Below are positions 35,818-44,139 of a stretch of 64,000 bases of DNA, one piece after another. The stretch spans positions 87,302 to 151,301 of the forward strand of contig JAEUUX010000164.1 in assembly GCA_016787295.1 (NCBI GenBank), in the 5' to 3' direction. Source of the DNA: Chitinophagales bacterium. Its GTDB lineage: Bacteria; Bacteroidota; Bacteroidia; Chitinophagales; UBA2359. The notes under the pieces were generated by a model that was not told the DNA's origin, did no database searches, and worked only from the letters and a program-made list of their open reading frames with translations. Position numbers and translations under genes: made by a program. Positions within the stretch are counted from its first letter, which is position 1; each line of letters opens with the position of its first letter.

Positions 35818-38433
35818 ATGCAATTAGCTTGGTTTAGAACTTCCGTGTTGTTGATTTTTTGTTGTTGGTTGTTGACAAATCAATGGCTGTTGGCACAAAA
35901 TTTTAGCGTTTCACCCCAACAAACCACCACAGGACTACAAGAAACTTTCACCCTAAGTTATACACTTTCGGGTGCGGAATTGCGTGATTTTCAAGCACCC
36001 GACTTCAGTAATTTTCGCATTGTGGGTGGTCCCAACAAATCGCAAAGCATTACGATGACCAATGGTAGCGTGGCGCGCAGCATTGGCATTTCTTACATCT
36101 TATTGCCACAAAAAGTAGGTACTTTCATTATCCCGCCCGCAACGGTAGTGACTGACAACAAAAAAAGTTTGCGTTCGGGCAAGGTGACGGTCAAAGTGGT
36201 GCAGGGCAAGACACAAACCCAACCACCTGCCAGCCCTTTTGGTAATTTGCCCTTTGGTTTTCCTGCTCCGCCCATGCCGCCACAACAACAACCCACACCT
36301 GCGCCGCGTGCCAATGACGAGCCGCCACGCTTGTTCCTCAAAATCAAATTGGACACCAACAGCGTTTTTGTCGGACAACAATTGGGTGTTACTTATCAAC
36401 TCTATACCAACACACCCGTCTCGACTTTTGAACTCGAAAAAGCACCACAATTTACCGGCTTTTGGGTAGAAGAGTTACCAACTACGGGCGCTCCACAAAA
36501 CGGGACTTACAAAGGTGCTAATTTTAAGATAGTAGATGTGAAACGCTATGCTCTTTTTCCACAACAAGCGGGCAAGCTAAACATCGATGCCATAACAGGT
36601 ATCGCTCAAGCCGAAATCATTGACCCATCTGCCAATACATGGTTTGGACAAGCTATTATACAGAAAGTATCGGTCAAAAGCGACTCCGCTACTATCCAAA
36701 TCCAAGCTTTACCGACTAATGCACCCGCAGAATTTACGGGAGGCGTGGGTAATTTTATCCTCAAAGCCAGCACCGATAAAACCACTTTAGCCCAAAACGA
36801 GTCTTTCAAATTGTTGGTAGAAATGAATGGTACAGGCAACGTCAAGTTTATTGGCGAGCCAATCATCGTTTTTCCACCAAGTTTTGAACATTTTGACCCG
36901 CTCAACACCGAAACCATTACGCCCATAGGCAATCACATTGGCGGCACCAAGACATTTGAATATACCATCGTACCCACAGAGCAAGGGAGATACGAAATTC
37001 CACCGATTCAGATAGCATATTTTGACCCATCTTCGCGCCAATATCGCCGCCTCGAACAAGCTGCCATACCCATCACCGTTACGGCAAGCAATGGGGCTAT
37101 AGCCAATTTGGACGAAGGTAATATCTATCCGCTTCGCACTGCACCTTTGTTGTCTATTGGCTCAAAAATAGGAGCTTTGTTGCGATGTCCTATCTATTGG
37201 ATACTGTTGCTGTTGCCCATTTTGCTATATATTGGGCGATACATCAGGCAGCGTTTCCGTCCTCAGAACGCTGAAAATACCACAGAATTACTACATCAAA
37301 CTGCCTATTCGAGCGCCATTCACCATATAGAACAAGCCTATCGTACTGCTGCCAAACATCCTTCAACAACTTTCTATGAACAGCTTTTGGACAACTTACA
37401 GCAGTATTTTCGCCGAAAAAACATACTGCCCGACGAAGCTATTTTGTCCGAAAACAAGCTGTCACAAGCCCTCACATATGCGCAAATACCCGATACTTTG
37501 GTACAACAATGTTTGTCTTTGATTGCTCAAAGCACTACCTATTTGTATGCACCTTTGGCTATTAATGTCGATAATATTCGCACCGATTATGCTCAGGCAC
37601 AAGCCGTTTTGCGACAAATAGAAGACCATTTAAATGGTTCATCGAGCCAAACCAATGCCTTTAAATTAGCAATATGGCTGGGTGTGTTAGGCATATTTTC
37701 GACTCCTGTTTTTGCAAATGACAACTGGGAGACAGCCGAGCAGCAATACCAACAAAAAAACTACCGACAAGCCGCGCAAATTTACGAGCAATTGTTGCAA
37801 AATGGCGAAAAATCGGCAGCACTTTACCACAATTTGGGCAACTGTTACTATCAATTGCAACAAACGGCTCCTGCTATATTGAACTATGAACGAGCTTTGC
37901 GCTTGTCGCCCCGTAGCACCGATATACAGCACAACCTACAACAAGCCAATAAACGCGTAAGCCAAAAAGTAGATACCTTGCCTTTGTTGTTCTATCAAAA
38001 AGGACTACAGACTTTGGCTTCATTTTTATCTGTCAATGTGTGGGCAATATTGGCATTGGTGGCGGTTTGGGTTTGGTTTGTTGCACAAAAAAAACAACTT
38101 CATCGCATTTTTTATTACCGAAAACAACGTTTTACACTATTTTATAGTTGGCTATGGGCAGCAGTGGCGCTATTGTGCCTATTGTTTGCCTATCAAAGTT
38201 ATCGCTATAGCCATGCGCCCGAAGCCATCATATTTGCACCGATATTGCAGTTGCAAGCACAACCCTCGCCCGAAGCCAATACCCTATTGGAACTGTCAGC
38301 AGGAGCAAAAGTACGGATTATAGACGATGCTGCCGACTGGTGGAAAGTACAAGCTATGAACGGCGAAATAGCTTGGGTGGAGCAAAAGTATTTGCATAAA
38401 GTTATAGATACCAACGTTAATGAAGCCCCGTAG
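35818..38433 (+). CDS. BatD-BatE fusion (aerotolerance operon-type membrane protein with TPR and SH3)
   Basis: About 871 residues from the ATG at 35818. The first part is BatD: a signal peptide ending WLLAQ, then NFSVSPQQTTTGLQETFTLSYTLSG and IVGGPNKSQSITMTNG, Ig-like domains, and a transmembrane segment near 445-470 followed by a cytosolic helical region. At about 614-635 a second signal-peptide-like segment (FKLAIWLGVLGIFSTPVFAN) starts a BatE-like part: TPR helices (AEQQYQQKNYRQAAQIYEQLL, ALYHNLGNCYYQL), two transmembrane helices and a C-terminal SH3 domain (LLELSAGAKVRIID...WWKVQ). BatD and BatE are normally separate genes after batABC. Here they are one reading frame and no other bat gene adjoins. 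The last codons and stop lie in a repeat remnant. I prefer this start to the in-frame TTG at 35770. Confidence 0.85.
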   Translation: MQLAWFRTSVLLIFCCWLLTNQWLLAQNFSVSPQQTTTGLQETFTLSYTLSGAELRDFQAPDFSNFRIVGGPNKSQSITMTNGSVARSIGISYILLPQKVGTFIIPPATVVTDNKKSLRSGKVTVKVVQGKTQTQPPASPFGNLPFGFPAPPMPPQQQPTPAPRANDEPPRLFLKIKLDTNSVFVGQQLGVTYQLYTNTPVSTFELEKAPQFTGFWVEELPTTGAPQNGTYKGANFKIVDVKRYALFPQQAGKLNIDAITGIAQAEIIDPSANTWFGQAIIQKVSVKSDSATIQIQALPTNAPAEFTGGVGNFILKASTDKTTLAQNESFKLLVEMNGTGNVKFIGEPIIVFPPSFEHFDPLNTETITPIGNHIGGTKTFEYTIVPTEQGRYEIPPIQIAYFDPSSRQYRRLEQAAIPITVTASNGAIANLDEGNIYPLRTAPLLSIGSKIGALLRCPIYWILLLLPILLYIGRYIRQRFRPQNAENTTELLHQTAYSSAIHHIEQAYRTAAKHPSTTFYEQLLDNLQQYFRRKNILPDEAILSENKLSQALTYAQIPDTLVQQCLSLIAQSTTYLYAPLAINVDNIRTDYAQAQAVLRQIEDHLNGSSSQTNAFKLAIWLGVLGIFSTPVFANDNWETAEQQYQQKNYRQAAQIYEQLLQNGEKSAALYHNLGNCYYQLQQTAPAILNYERALRLSPRSTDIQHNLQQANKRVSQKVDTLPLLFYQKGLQTLASFLSVNVWAILALVAVWVWFVAQKKQLHRIFYYRKQRFTLFYSWLWAAVALLCLLFAYQSYRYSHAPEAIIFAPILQLQAQPSPEANTLLELSAGAKVRIIDDAADWWKVQAMNGEIAWVEQKYLHKVIDTNVNEAP

Positions 38434-38458
38434 CGCCCAACCCGCAAGAAACCGCTCA
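38422..38458. repeat. Degenerate 3' half of the dispersed ~100-bp structured repeat (copy C)
   Basis: These 37 bp align without gaps to 45094-45130 of copy A, with 29 of 37 positions identical by hand count. The stretch GAAGCCCCGTAG gives the last three codons (E-A-P) and stop of the BatD-BatE gene. Confidence 0.7.
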
Positions 38459-38541
38459 AATAAAAATAATATTATAAAATTTGTGTTGTAGATAGGTCAA
38501 AGACCTATTTGTAGCATAATAGATAGGTAAATTCAAAATTA

Positions 38542-39027
38542 ATGGTTATGAAAAAATACCTTTTTGTTTGTCTTTGTGGTTTATTTTTGTCTGCACAATG
38601 TAGCAAAAAAAGAATCGACCCCACCACAACCACTCAACCCACTACAACAACTAAGCAACATGTAGAAGTGGCACCGCCGCTGCCTGCCACTACTCCCATG
38701 CCGCCGCCAAGCAACAATACTACTCAAACGGTTGAAACACCACCACCTGCTCTATCTACGAAAACTGCCACAACAAACACCAATACCAATGACGTGATGC
38801 AGTATTACACACCTGTTTGGGGACGTATACCCGATCCACGACTGACGCAATGTTATCGTACCCTGGCACTCGAAATTGGAGTAGAATGGATACAATTTAA
38901 CGGAAAACTTTTGCCACAACATATCGAAGCCAACAAAGCTACCGATGCCATATTGCGCCAAAAACAGGGAGATAATTGGCAAAAAGATTTGGAAGCAAAG
39001 GTCGAAAAATGCCGAAATCAACCCTAA
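38542..39027 (+). CDS. Predicted lipoprotein with Thr/Pro-rich linker
   Basis: The 161-residue protein has a signal peptide with lipobox (LFLSAQC, cysteine at about 20; the start may be MKKYLFV two codons in). A linker of about 65 residues rich in Thr, Pro and Asn follows, then a compact C-terminal domain of about 75 residues (YYTPVWGRIPDPRLTQCYRTLALEIGVEW... LEAKVEKCRNQP) with two cysteines that could pair. No family is recognised. The low-complexity linker suggests the domain is held away from the membrane. It is followed 30 bp later by the pirin gene. Confidence 0.75.
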   Translation: MVMKKYLFVCLCGLFLSAQCSKKRIDPTTTTQPTTTTKQHVEVAPPLPATTPMPPPSNNTTQTVETPPPALSTKTATTNTNTNDVMQYYTPVWGRIPDPRLTQCYRTLALEIGVEWIQFNGKLLPQHIEANKATDAILRQKQGDNWQKDLEAKVEKCRNQP

Positions 39028-39057
39028 ATCTCTCATAAAAAAAACACCAACAATTTT

Positions 39058-39933
39058 ATGAAATCCAGAACAATTGCAGCTATAATCGAACCCAAAGATC
39101 CGCATTTTGTGGGTGACGGTTTTCGTGTCCACAATTTTGTTCCCAGCATCGTTCCAATGGAACTTGTCAATCCTTTTATTTTGCTTGACTACAATTCCCG
39201 CTTTTATTTTCCGCCAACAGAGCAAGTACGGGGCGTTGGAGTACATCCACATCGTGGCTTCGAAACGGTTAGCATTGCCTACAAAGGCAAAATTGCACAC
39301 CACGACAGTATGGGCAATAGCGGCATTATTGGCGAGGGCGATGTGCAGTGGATGACTGCTGGTTCGGGTATTTTGCACAAAGAATACCACGAACAAAATT
39401 ATAGTCGTCAAGGCGGTGATTTTCAAATGGTGCAACTGTGGGTCAACTTGCCCGCCGCTCACAAAATGACCGAGCCGCGCTACCAAAGTCTCACTAAAGA
39501 GCAAATTCCTCGTGTCACTACGCCCGATGGCAAAGGACAGGTGGCTATTATTGCGGGCGAATATGAGGGACACAAAGGCGCTGCTCAAACTTTTACACCC
39601 ATAAACCTCTATAATGTGGAATTGCAGGCAGGCGCAACAGTAGAATTTGTCTTACCTGTCCGTTATCATACCCTTATGATAGTCATCGAAGGAAGTGTGG
39701 TTTGTCCTCCCTCAAAACGAGTCGCCACAACCAACCAATTAGTATACTTTAATAACGACGGACATCAATTCAACGTAGTAGCACAAGAAAAAACTACCTT
39801 GTTGGTCATCAACGGCGAACCTATCAACGAACCCATAGCCGCGCAAGGTCCTTTTGTGATGAACACCAAACAAGAATTGTTAGACGCATACCACGATTTT
39901 CGAGCAGGTAAATTTGGTGTTTTGACAGACTAA
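39058..39933 (+). CDS. Pirin family protein
   Basis: The 291-residue double-cupin protein has the pirin metal site: H-x-H in GVGVHPHRGFETVSI, and a further histidine in AGSGILHKEYHEQ. The N-terminal PFILLDYNSRFYFPP and central GDFQMVQLWVNLPAAHKMTEPRYQ are family hallmarks. Pirins bind iron; some act as quercetin 2,3-dioxygenase-like enzymes or redox sensors, and the physiological role here is unknown. The usual E after the third histidine (HxE) is replaced by HKE, still offering a glutamate ligand. Confidence 0.92.
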   Translation: MKSRTIAAIIEPKDPHFVGDGFRVHNFVPSIVPMELVNPFILLDYNSRFYFPPTEQVRGVGVHPHRGFETVSIAYKGKIAHHDSMGNSGIIGEGDVQWMTAGSGILHKEYHEQNYSRQGGDFQMVQLWVNLPAAHKMTEPRYQSLTKEQIPRVTTPDGKGQVAIIAGEYEGHKGAAQTFTPINLYNVELQAGATVEFVLPVRYHTLMIVIEGSVVCPPSKRVATTNQLVYFNNDGHQFNVVAQEKTTLLVINGEPINEPIAAQGPFVMNTKQELLDAYHDFRAGKFGVLTD

Positions 39934-40096
39934 AATGGCTAATAAAATAAGGAACAACCAACAATCTTTTTGAAACAAAAAAGCCCATATTTTGTCTCTA
40001 CATATTAACAAAAAAGGTCTATTATTGGGTTTTTTACTAAAAAATACCAAAAAAGTAAAAAAAAATTGCATTTTGCGAAAAAAAAATGCCAAAAAA

Positions 40097-40128
40097 TTTG
40101 GAAATATCCAAAATAGTTAGTAATTTTG
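40097..40128 (+). promoter_or_regulatory. Bacteroidota-type promoter for the XRE-S24 regulator
   Basis: TTTG (40097-40100) and TAATTTTG (40121-40128) with a 20-bp spacer, matching the phylum consensus. Confidence 0.75.
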
Positions 40129-40246
40129 CATGAAAATCGGTAAAATGATAAACCCAAATTATCATAAACACCGACTAACGCCACACTAAATACTCCGAAA
40201 CTAACAATTTTTTGGCGAAAATAATAAGTAAAAATATATCAACAAC

Positions 40247-40287
40247 TGGCGTAAATTTTATTTTTTAATGGCGTAAATTTTATTTTT
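40247..40287 (+). repeat. Direct repeat (22-bp period) at the regulator start, candidate operator
   Basis: TGGCGTAAATTTTATTTTT occurs at 40247-40265 and again at 40269-40287, where it runs into the ATG at 40288. The period of 22 bp is two helical turns, so both copies face the same side of DNA, as expected for cooperative binding by an HTH repressor. It could also act on the mRNA as a translational operator. Confidence 0.65.
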
Positions 40288-41118
40288 ATGAAACAACAAA
40301 AAAAGTCGAGCAATGATGTTTTGAAAGACAACATCAAGCTCATTCGCAAAATCAAAGACCTTCCGCAAGACAAGTTCGCCGACGAACTAAGCATCAAACG
40401 CTCCGCATTGGGGTCGTATGAAGAAGGTAGGGCAGAACCTAACAAAGAGGTTTTGGTCACGATTTCCGAAAAATACAATATTTCTATTGACCGATTAATG
40501 AAAGAAAACTTGACCCAAACCGTCGATACTTTCTTGTTTTCGGGCGAAAAAAATATTCCTTATCAACTAACAGGAAATGTAGACATCAAAGGAAAAAATA
40601 TGCGCGTCCTATCCATTACCACCGATAATAGAGGCAAAGAAAACATCGAGTTAGTGCCTCAACGCGCCGCCGCAAGTTATCTGCGTGGCTACTCCGACCA
40701 AGAGTATATTAAGGAACTTCCCAAGTTCCAACTTCCTTTTCTCCCAAGTAACAAAACCTATCGAGCCTTCGAAATCATGGGCGACTCGATGCTTCCACTC
40801 AAAGAAGGTAGCATTGTCGTGGCAGAATATGTAGAAGACTGGGAAGATGTAAAAAGCGGACAAACATATATTGTCGTATCTGAGCAAGACGGCATTGTAT
40901 ATAAGCGCGCCGAAAACCTACTGAACGAAGGCAAATTGCGCCTCCATTCAGACAATCCCAATTATCCACCTTTCTTGGTCAATGTGGGTGACATCAAAGA
41001 AATTTGGAAAGCCAAAACCTTTATCGCCACCGATATGCCCGACAACGAAGTAACCCTCGAAAAATTATTGGTAACGGTTATGGAACTGCGCAGCGAAATC
41101 CAAAAAATGCAGAAATAA
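40288..41118 (+). CDS. XRE-type HTH regulator with S24 (LexA/CI-like) C-terminal domain
   Basis: The 276-residue protein has an XRE helix-turn-helix (about 14-72; KFADELSIKRSALGSYEEGRAEP) and a peptidase S24 domain with serine S167 in IMGDSMLP and lysine K206 in GIVYKRAE, the LexA/CI catalytic dyad. The cleavage region reads RAAASYLRGY; LexA has Ala-Gly there and this protein has Ala-Ser, so self-cleavage is possible but not assured. A 22-bp-period direct repeat sits at its own start codon, suggesting autorepression. No phage genes adjoin, so it is more likely a stress or cell-state regulator than a prophage repressor. Confidence 0.88.
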   Translation: MKQQKKSSNDVLKDNIKLIRKIKDLPQDKFADELSIKRSALGSYEEGRAEPNKEVLVTISEKYNISIDRLMKENLTQTVDTFLFSGEKNIPYQLTGNVDIKGKNMRVLSITTDNRGKENIELVPQRAAASYLRGYSDQEYIKELPKFQLPFLPSNKTYRAFEIMGDSMLPLKEGSIVVAEYVEDWEDVKSGQTYIVVSEQDGIVYKRAENLLNEGKLRLHSDNPNYPPFLVNVGDIKEIWKAKTFIATDMPDNEVTLEKLLVTVMELRSEIQKMQK

Positions 41119-41153
41119 AGATTTTTCTCCATACTATAATACCTTTTTTAAAC

Positions 41154-41195
41154 GCCTATTGTCAAGACAATGTGAATATTGTCTTGGCAATAGGC
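41154..41195 (+). terminator. Long hairpin after the XRE-S24 gene
   Basis: GCCTATTGTCAAGACAAT (41154-41171) pairs with 41178-41195 over 18 positions with a single G-U wobble and a 6-nt loop. The following T run is weak (ATCTGTTTT), so it may be a terminator or an RNA-stabilising structure. Confidence 0.7.
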
Positions 41196-41289
41196 ATCTG
41201 TTTTGGCGTGTCGGGGTATCTTTTGTGCCAACATTGGCGATTTTTATTTTTTTGTCCCAAAATCGCACTATAAATTCACAAGGTATTTG

Positions 41290-41297
41290 TATCTTTG
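41290..41297 (+). promoter_or_regulatory. -7 promoter motif for the lysyl-oxidase-like gene
   Basis: TATCTTTG followed by CA, 34 bp before the ATG at 41332. No TTTG box at normal spacing. Confidence 0.5.
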
Positions 41298-41331
41298 CAC
41301 AAGATTTACACCTATAAACATCTTATTGGTC

Positions 41332-43368
41332 ATGAAAAATACTTTCTACTTTCTGTTTTCTATCCTATTCGCTACTGTTGTCTTGGCTCAAGACCCTTGT
41401 ACAACAAGCAACGCCACAGGTTGTCTCTGTCCTGATGGTAGTGTTGGCTGTGATTTGCTGCCCGATATTACTATTGCAGAAATCTTGCTATTAGACCCCC
41501 TCAACCAACCAGAGCGACGCGGCGAATTGCGCGTATCAATAGCCACTCCCAATATAGGTTGGGGACCCCTCACCGTTGCAGCCAGCGACTACTACGTGTG
41601 CGGAACAGATACCATTTATAGTCCCGGCATCAATGTGAACAATTGCGCCGACGGAACAGCACCGCGCCAACTTATCAAGCAAAAAGTCTACCACAAAGAT
41701 AATGGCACCATGACTAACTACGACCGTTGGGCGGGTTCAATGACCTATCACCCCACACACTTCCATATGCACGTCGATGCTTGGTGCAATTTTTCGTTGC
41801 GCAACAAATCGAGCGACCCCAATCCTCTTAACTGGCCAATAGTCGTGAGCGGCGAAAAATTAGGATTCTGTCTCATGGATTATGGTTCTTGTGATTATTA
41901 TGACGGTTATTGTGTGGATAACGGCGGAACAGTCCGCAATAGTAGCAACCAAATCAACTACGGTTTAGGTGGTGGAGAATATTCTTGTGGTTTGGCACAA
42001 GGTATTTCTGTAGGTTTTACAGATATTTATCACTATTACCTCGATGATATGGATATTCAAATTCCACCTGATGTATGCGATGGAGATTATTATTTGGTGG
42101 TGCAAGTCGACCCGAATAACAACTTTGCCGAAACCGACGAAACCAACAATGTGATGGCAATTCCTTTCAGTTTGTCAAAACAAAACTATAAACCCGAAGA
42201 ACTATTGACTGCAACAGGCGTAACCACTTTCTGCAAAGGCGATGCTGTGGAATTGCAGGCTAATCACGGAGCTTTGGGCTATTTGTGGAGTACAGGCGAC
42301 ACCACCAACACCATTCAAGCCACCGAAACAGGTTTGTATACGGTCACTGCCTATACCTATTGTGGAGCAATACAATCTACTCCTATCCAAATCCAAGTCG
42401 ATGATGTAACACCAACGATGGTCAATAATGACTCTATTTGTTCGCCCACAGCAGTAACCTTATCAATTGACGTTGCACAACCCAATGGTGTTGTAAAATG
42501 GTACGAAGACCTCAATAGTGCTACTCCCATAGCTGAAGGCACGAGTTATACTACGCCCGTTTTATCAGCATCAAAAACATACTACGTTCAAAATGAAGTT
42601 TTTTATCCTGGACAAACACAATTCAACGAACCACATGACAACTTGTTTGGCTTAGGAGGTTACAATTCGTTGGCAAATAATGGCTATGAAATATTTGATG
42701 TTTTAAAACAATGCGAATTGGTCTCCATCAAGGTATATGCTCAAGTAGCGGGCGAAAGAACTATCCAAGTCTTAGATGAAGACGACAATGTATTACACAG
42801 CGCAACTGTTAACCTACCACAAGGCGAAAGCAGAGCCAACCTCAATTTTATGCTCCAGCCCGGTAGTAATTTCAAACTAAAATCGTTGCAACACCCGCAA
42901 CTATACCGCAACAATAGCAATGTTACTTATCCTTATGTGGTTAATGGGTATGTTTCTATAAAAGCCTCTAACTATGACGACCCCGCCAATGGAGATTATT
43001 ATTACTATTATTATTACGATTGGGAGGTGAAGGAACTCGACCGCACTTGTGTGAGCGAACCTATGCCTGTTAGTGTTTTCTATACTGACTGTGTGGGTAT
43101 GAACGACGCGCAACCAACGGTCTATTGCCACGTGTCGCCAAACCCCGCGCACAACCAAGCCACAATATCCATGCAAAGCAACGAAGCACAACAAATAACC
43201 CTGACGCTTCAAGACCTTAACGGCAAAACACATTGGTCTAAATCGCTGGGCAAAGTGCAAGGTGCAATAAGTCATGCCATTCCGTTGCAAAACTTGCCAC
43301 AAGGTTTGTATCTGGTGCGCATAGATACCGAAAAATCTACTTACACCGAAAAATTAAATGTCTATTAG
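41332..43368 (+). CDS. Secreted lysyl-oxidase-like copper protein with T9SS type A sorting domain
   Basis: About 678 residues from the ATG at 41332 (MKNTFYFLFSILFATVVLAQ signal peptide); the longer frame from 41203 is intergenic. Residues about 44-282 match the lysyl oxidase catalytic domain. The copper site H140-x2-H143-x-H145-x-H147 (HPTHFHMHVDAW) has the spacing of animal LOX. K176 (EKLGFCLMD) is at the place of the lysine that forms the LTQ cofactor. Y233 in GISVGFTDIYHYYLDDMDIQI is at the place of its partner tyrosine, and DGDYYLVVQVDPNNNFAETDETNNV matches the LOX end. Two Ig-like domains, a Tyr-rich stretch and a type A sorting domain (SPNPAHNQATISM to EKLNVY) follow. Predicted activity is oxidative deamination of primary amines, perhaps lysine side chains. 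The sirtuin gene starts 6 bp after the stop. Confidence 0.85.
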   Translation: MKNTFYFLFSILFATVVLAQDPCTTSNATGCLCPDGSVGCDLLPDITIAEILLLDPLNQPERRGELRVSIATPNIGWGPLTVAASDYYVCGTDTIYSPGINVNNCADGTAPRQLIKQKVYHKDNGTMTNYDRWAGSMTYHPTHFHMHVDAWCNFSLRNKSSDPNPLNWPIVVSGEKLGFCLMDYGSCDYYDGYCVDNGGTVRNSSNQINYGLGGGEYSCGLAQGISVGFTDIYHYYLDDMDIQIPPDVCDGDYYLVVQVDPNNNFAETDETNNVMAIPFSLSKQNYKPEELLTATGVTTFCKGDAVELQANHGALGYLWSTGDTTNTIQATETGLYTVTAYTYCGAIQSTPIQIQVDDVTPTMVNNDSICSPTAVTLSIDVAQPNGVVKWYEDLNSATPIAEGTSYTTPVLSASKTYYVQNEVFYPGQTQFNEPHDNLFGLGGYNSLANNGYEIFDVLKQCELVSIKVYAQVAGERTIQVLDEDDNVLHSATVNLPQGESRANLNFMLQPGSNFKLKSLQHPQLYRNNSNVTYPYVVNGYVSIKASNYDDPANGDYYYYYYYDWEVKELDRTCVSEPMPVSVFYTDCVGMNDAQPTVYCHVSPNPAHNQATISMQSNEAQQITLTLQDLNGKTHWSKSLGKVQGAISHAIPLQNLPQGLYLVRIDTEKSTYTEKLNVY

Positions 43369-43374
43369 CACTCA

Positions 43375-44079
43375 ATGCAAAAGCAAAACATTGTTGTTTT
43401 GACAGGAGCGGGCATTAGCGCCGAAAGTGGTCTACAAACTTTTCGTGGTGCGGGTGGTTTGTGGAATGGTTACAAAATCGAAGAAGTAGCCAGCATTGAC
43501 GCATGGTACCACAATCCACAACGTGTGTTGGATTTTTACAATATGCGCCGTGCCGACGCAATGCAAGCGCAACCCAACGCCGCACATAAAGCCCTTGCTG
43601 AATTGGAACAATACCACCATGTTCAGATTATCACCCAAAACGTGGACGATTTGCACGAACGTGGTGGCTCAACGAAGGTGTTGCACCTACATGGCAAGTT
43701 GCGGGAGGTGCGAAGTAGCCAATACGCAAACTTAATCTATGATATTGGCGGAGAGCCGATTAAGTTGGGAGACAAGTGCGAAGGTGGCGCACAACTAAGA
43801 CCCAATATCGTTTGGTTTGGGGAGATGGTGCCTTTGATGGAAGATGCCATGGAGTTGACAAGCACAGCCGACCTTTTGTTGGTAGTGGGAACGATGTTGA
43901 CGGTCTATCCTGCTGCCTCGCTGATACACTATGTGCGTCGCAACACGCCCATCTACCTTGTTGATCCTGCTCCTAACAAAGAAGCCATTAGAGGCATTCG
44001 CAATCTAACTATCTGCGCCGAAAATGCTACTCTTGCCGTTCCTGCTTTGGTGGAGCAATGGACAAAAAATGGCATATAA
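43375..44079 (+). CDS. cobB: NAD-dependent protein deacylase (class III/SIRT5-like sirtuin, zinc-less type)
   Basis: The 234-residue protein has the sirtuin NAD-binding motifs TGAGISAESGLQTFRG, TQNVDDLHERGG, the catalytic histidine in HLHGKL and VVGTMLTVYPAAS. The YNMRRADA segment carries the Y-x-x-R pair used by SIRT5/CobB to bind acidic acyl groups (succinyl, malonyl), so desuccinylation is plausible. Where other sirtuins have four zinc-binding cysteines, this one has a single Cys (LGDKCEGGAQLRP); I recall this loss in Bacteroidota homologues. The start lies 6 bp after the lysyl-oxidase-like gene, so they are probably cotranscribed. Confidence 0.93.
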   Translation: MQKQNIVVLTGAGISAESGLQTFRGAGGLWNGYKIEEVASIDAWYHNPQRVLDFYNMRRADAMQAQPNAAHKALAELEQYHHVQIITQNVDDLHERGGSTKVLHLHGKLREVRSSQYANLIYDIGGEPIKLGDKCEGGAQLRPNIVWFGEMVPLMEDAMELTSTADLLLVVGTMLTVYPAASLIHYVRRNTPIYLVDPAPNKEAIRGIRNLTICAENATLAVPALVEQWTKNGI

Positions 44080-44100
44080 TATCGGTTTGCATCATACAAT

Positions 44101-44135
44101 AATTGGGCTGATTCTTGTTTGAATCAGCCCAATTT
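44101..44135. terminator. Terminator between convergent sirtuin and DinB genes
   Basis: AATTGGGCTGATTC (44101-44114) pairs perfectly with GAATCAGCCCAATT (44121-44134) with a 6-nt loop; A/T runs on both sides allow use in both directions. Confidence 0.88.
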
Positions 44136-44139
44136 GGGT

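Larger units (their letters stand above)
39934..40287. other. 354-bp non-coding region before the XRE-S24 regulator
   Basis: Holds a promoter at 40097-40128 and a pair of direct repeats abutting the regulator start codon (40247-40287). The first 150 bp are very A/T-rich and contain no convincing frame on either strand; the leader between promoter and ATG is about 150 nt. Confidence 0.7.
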
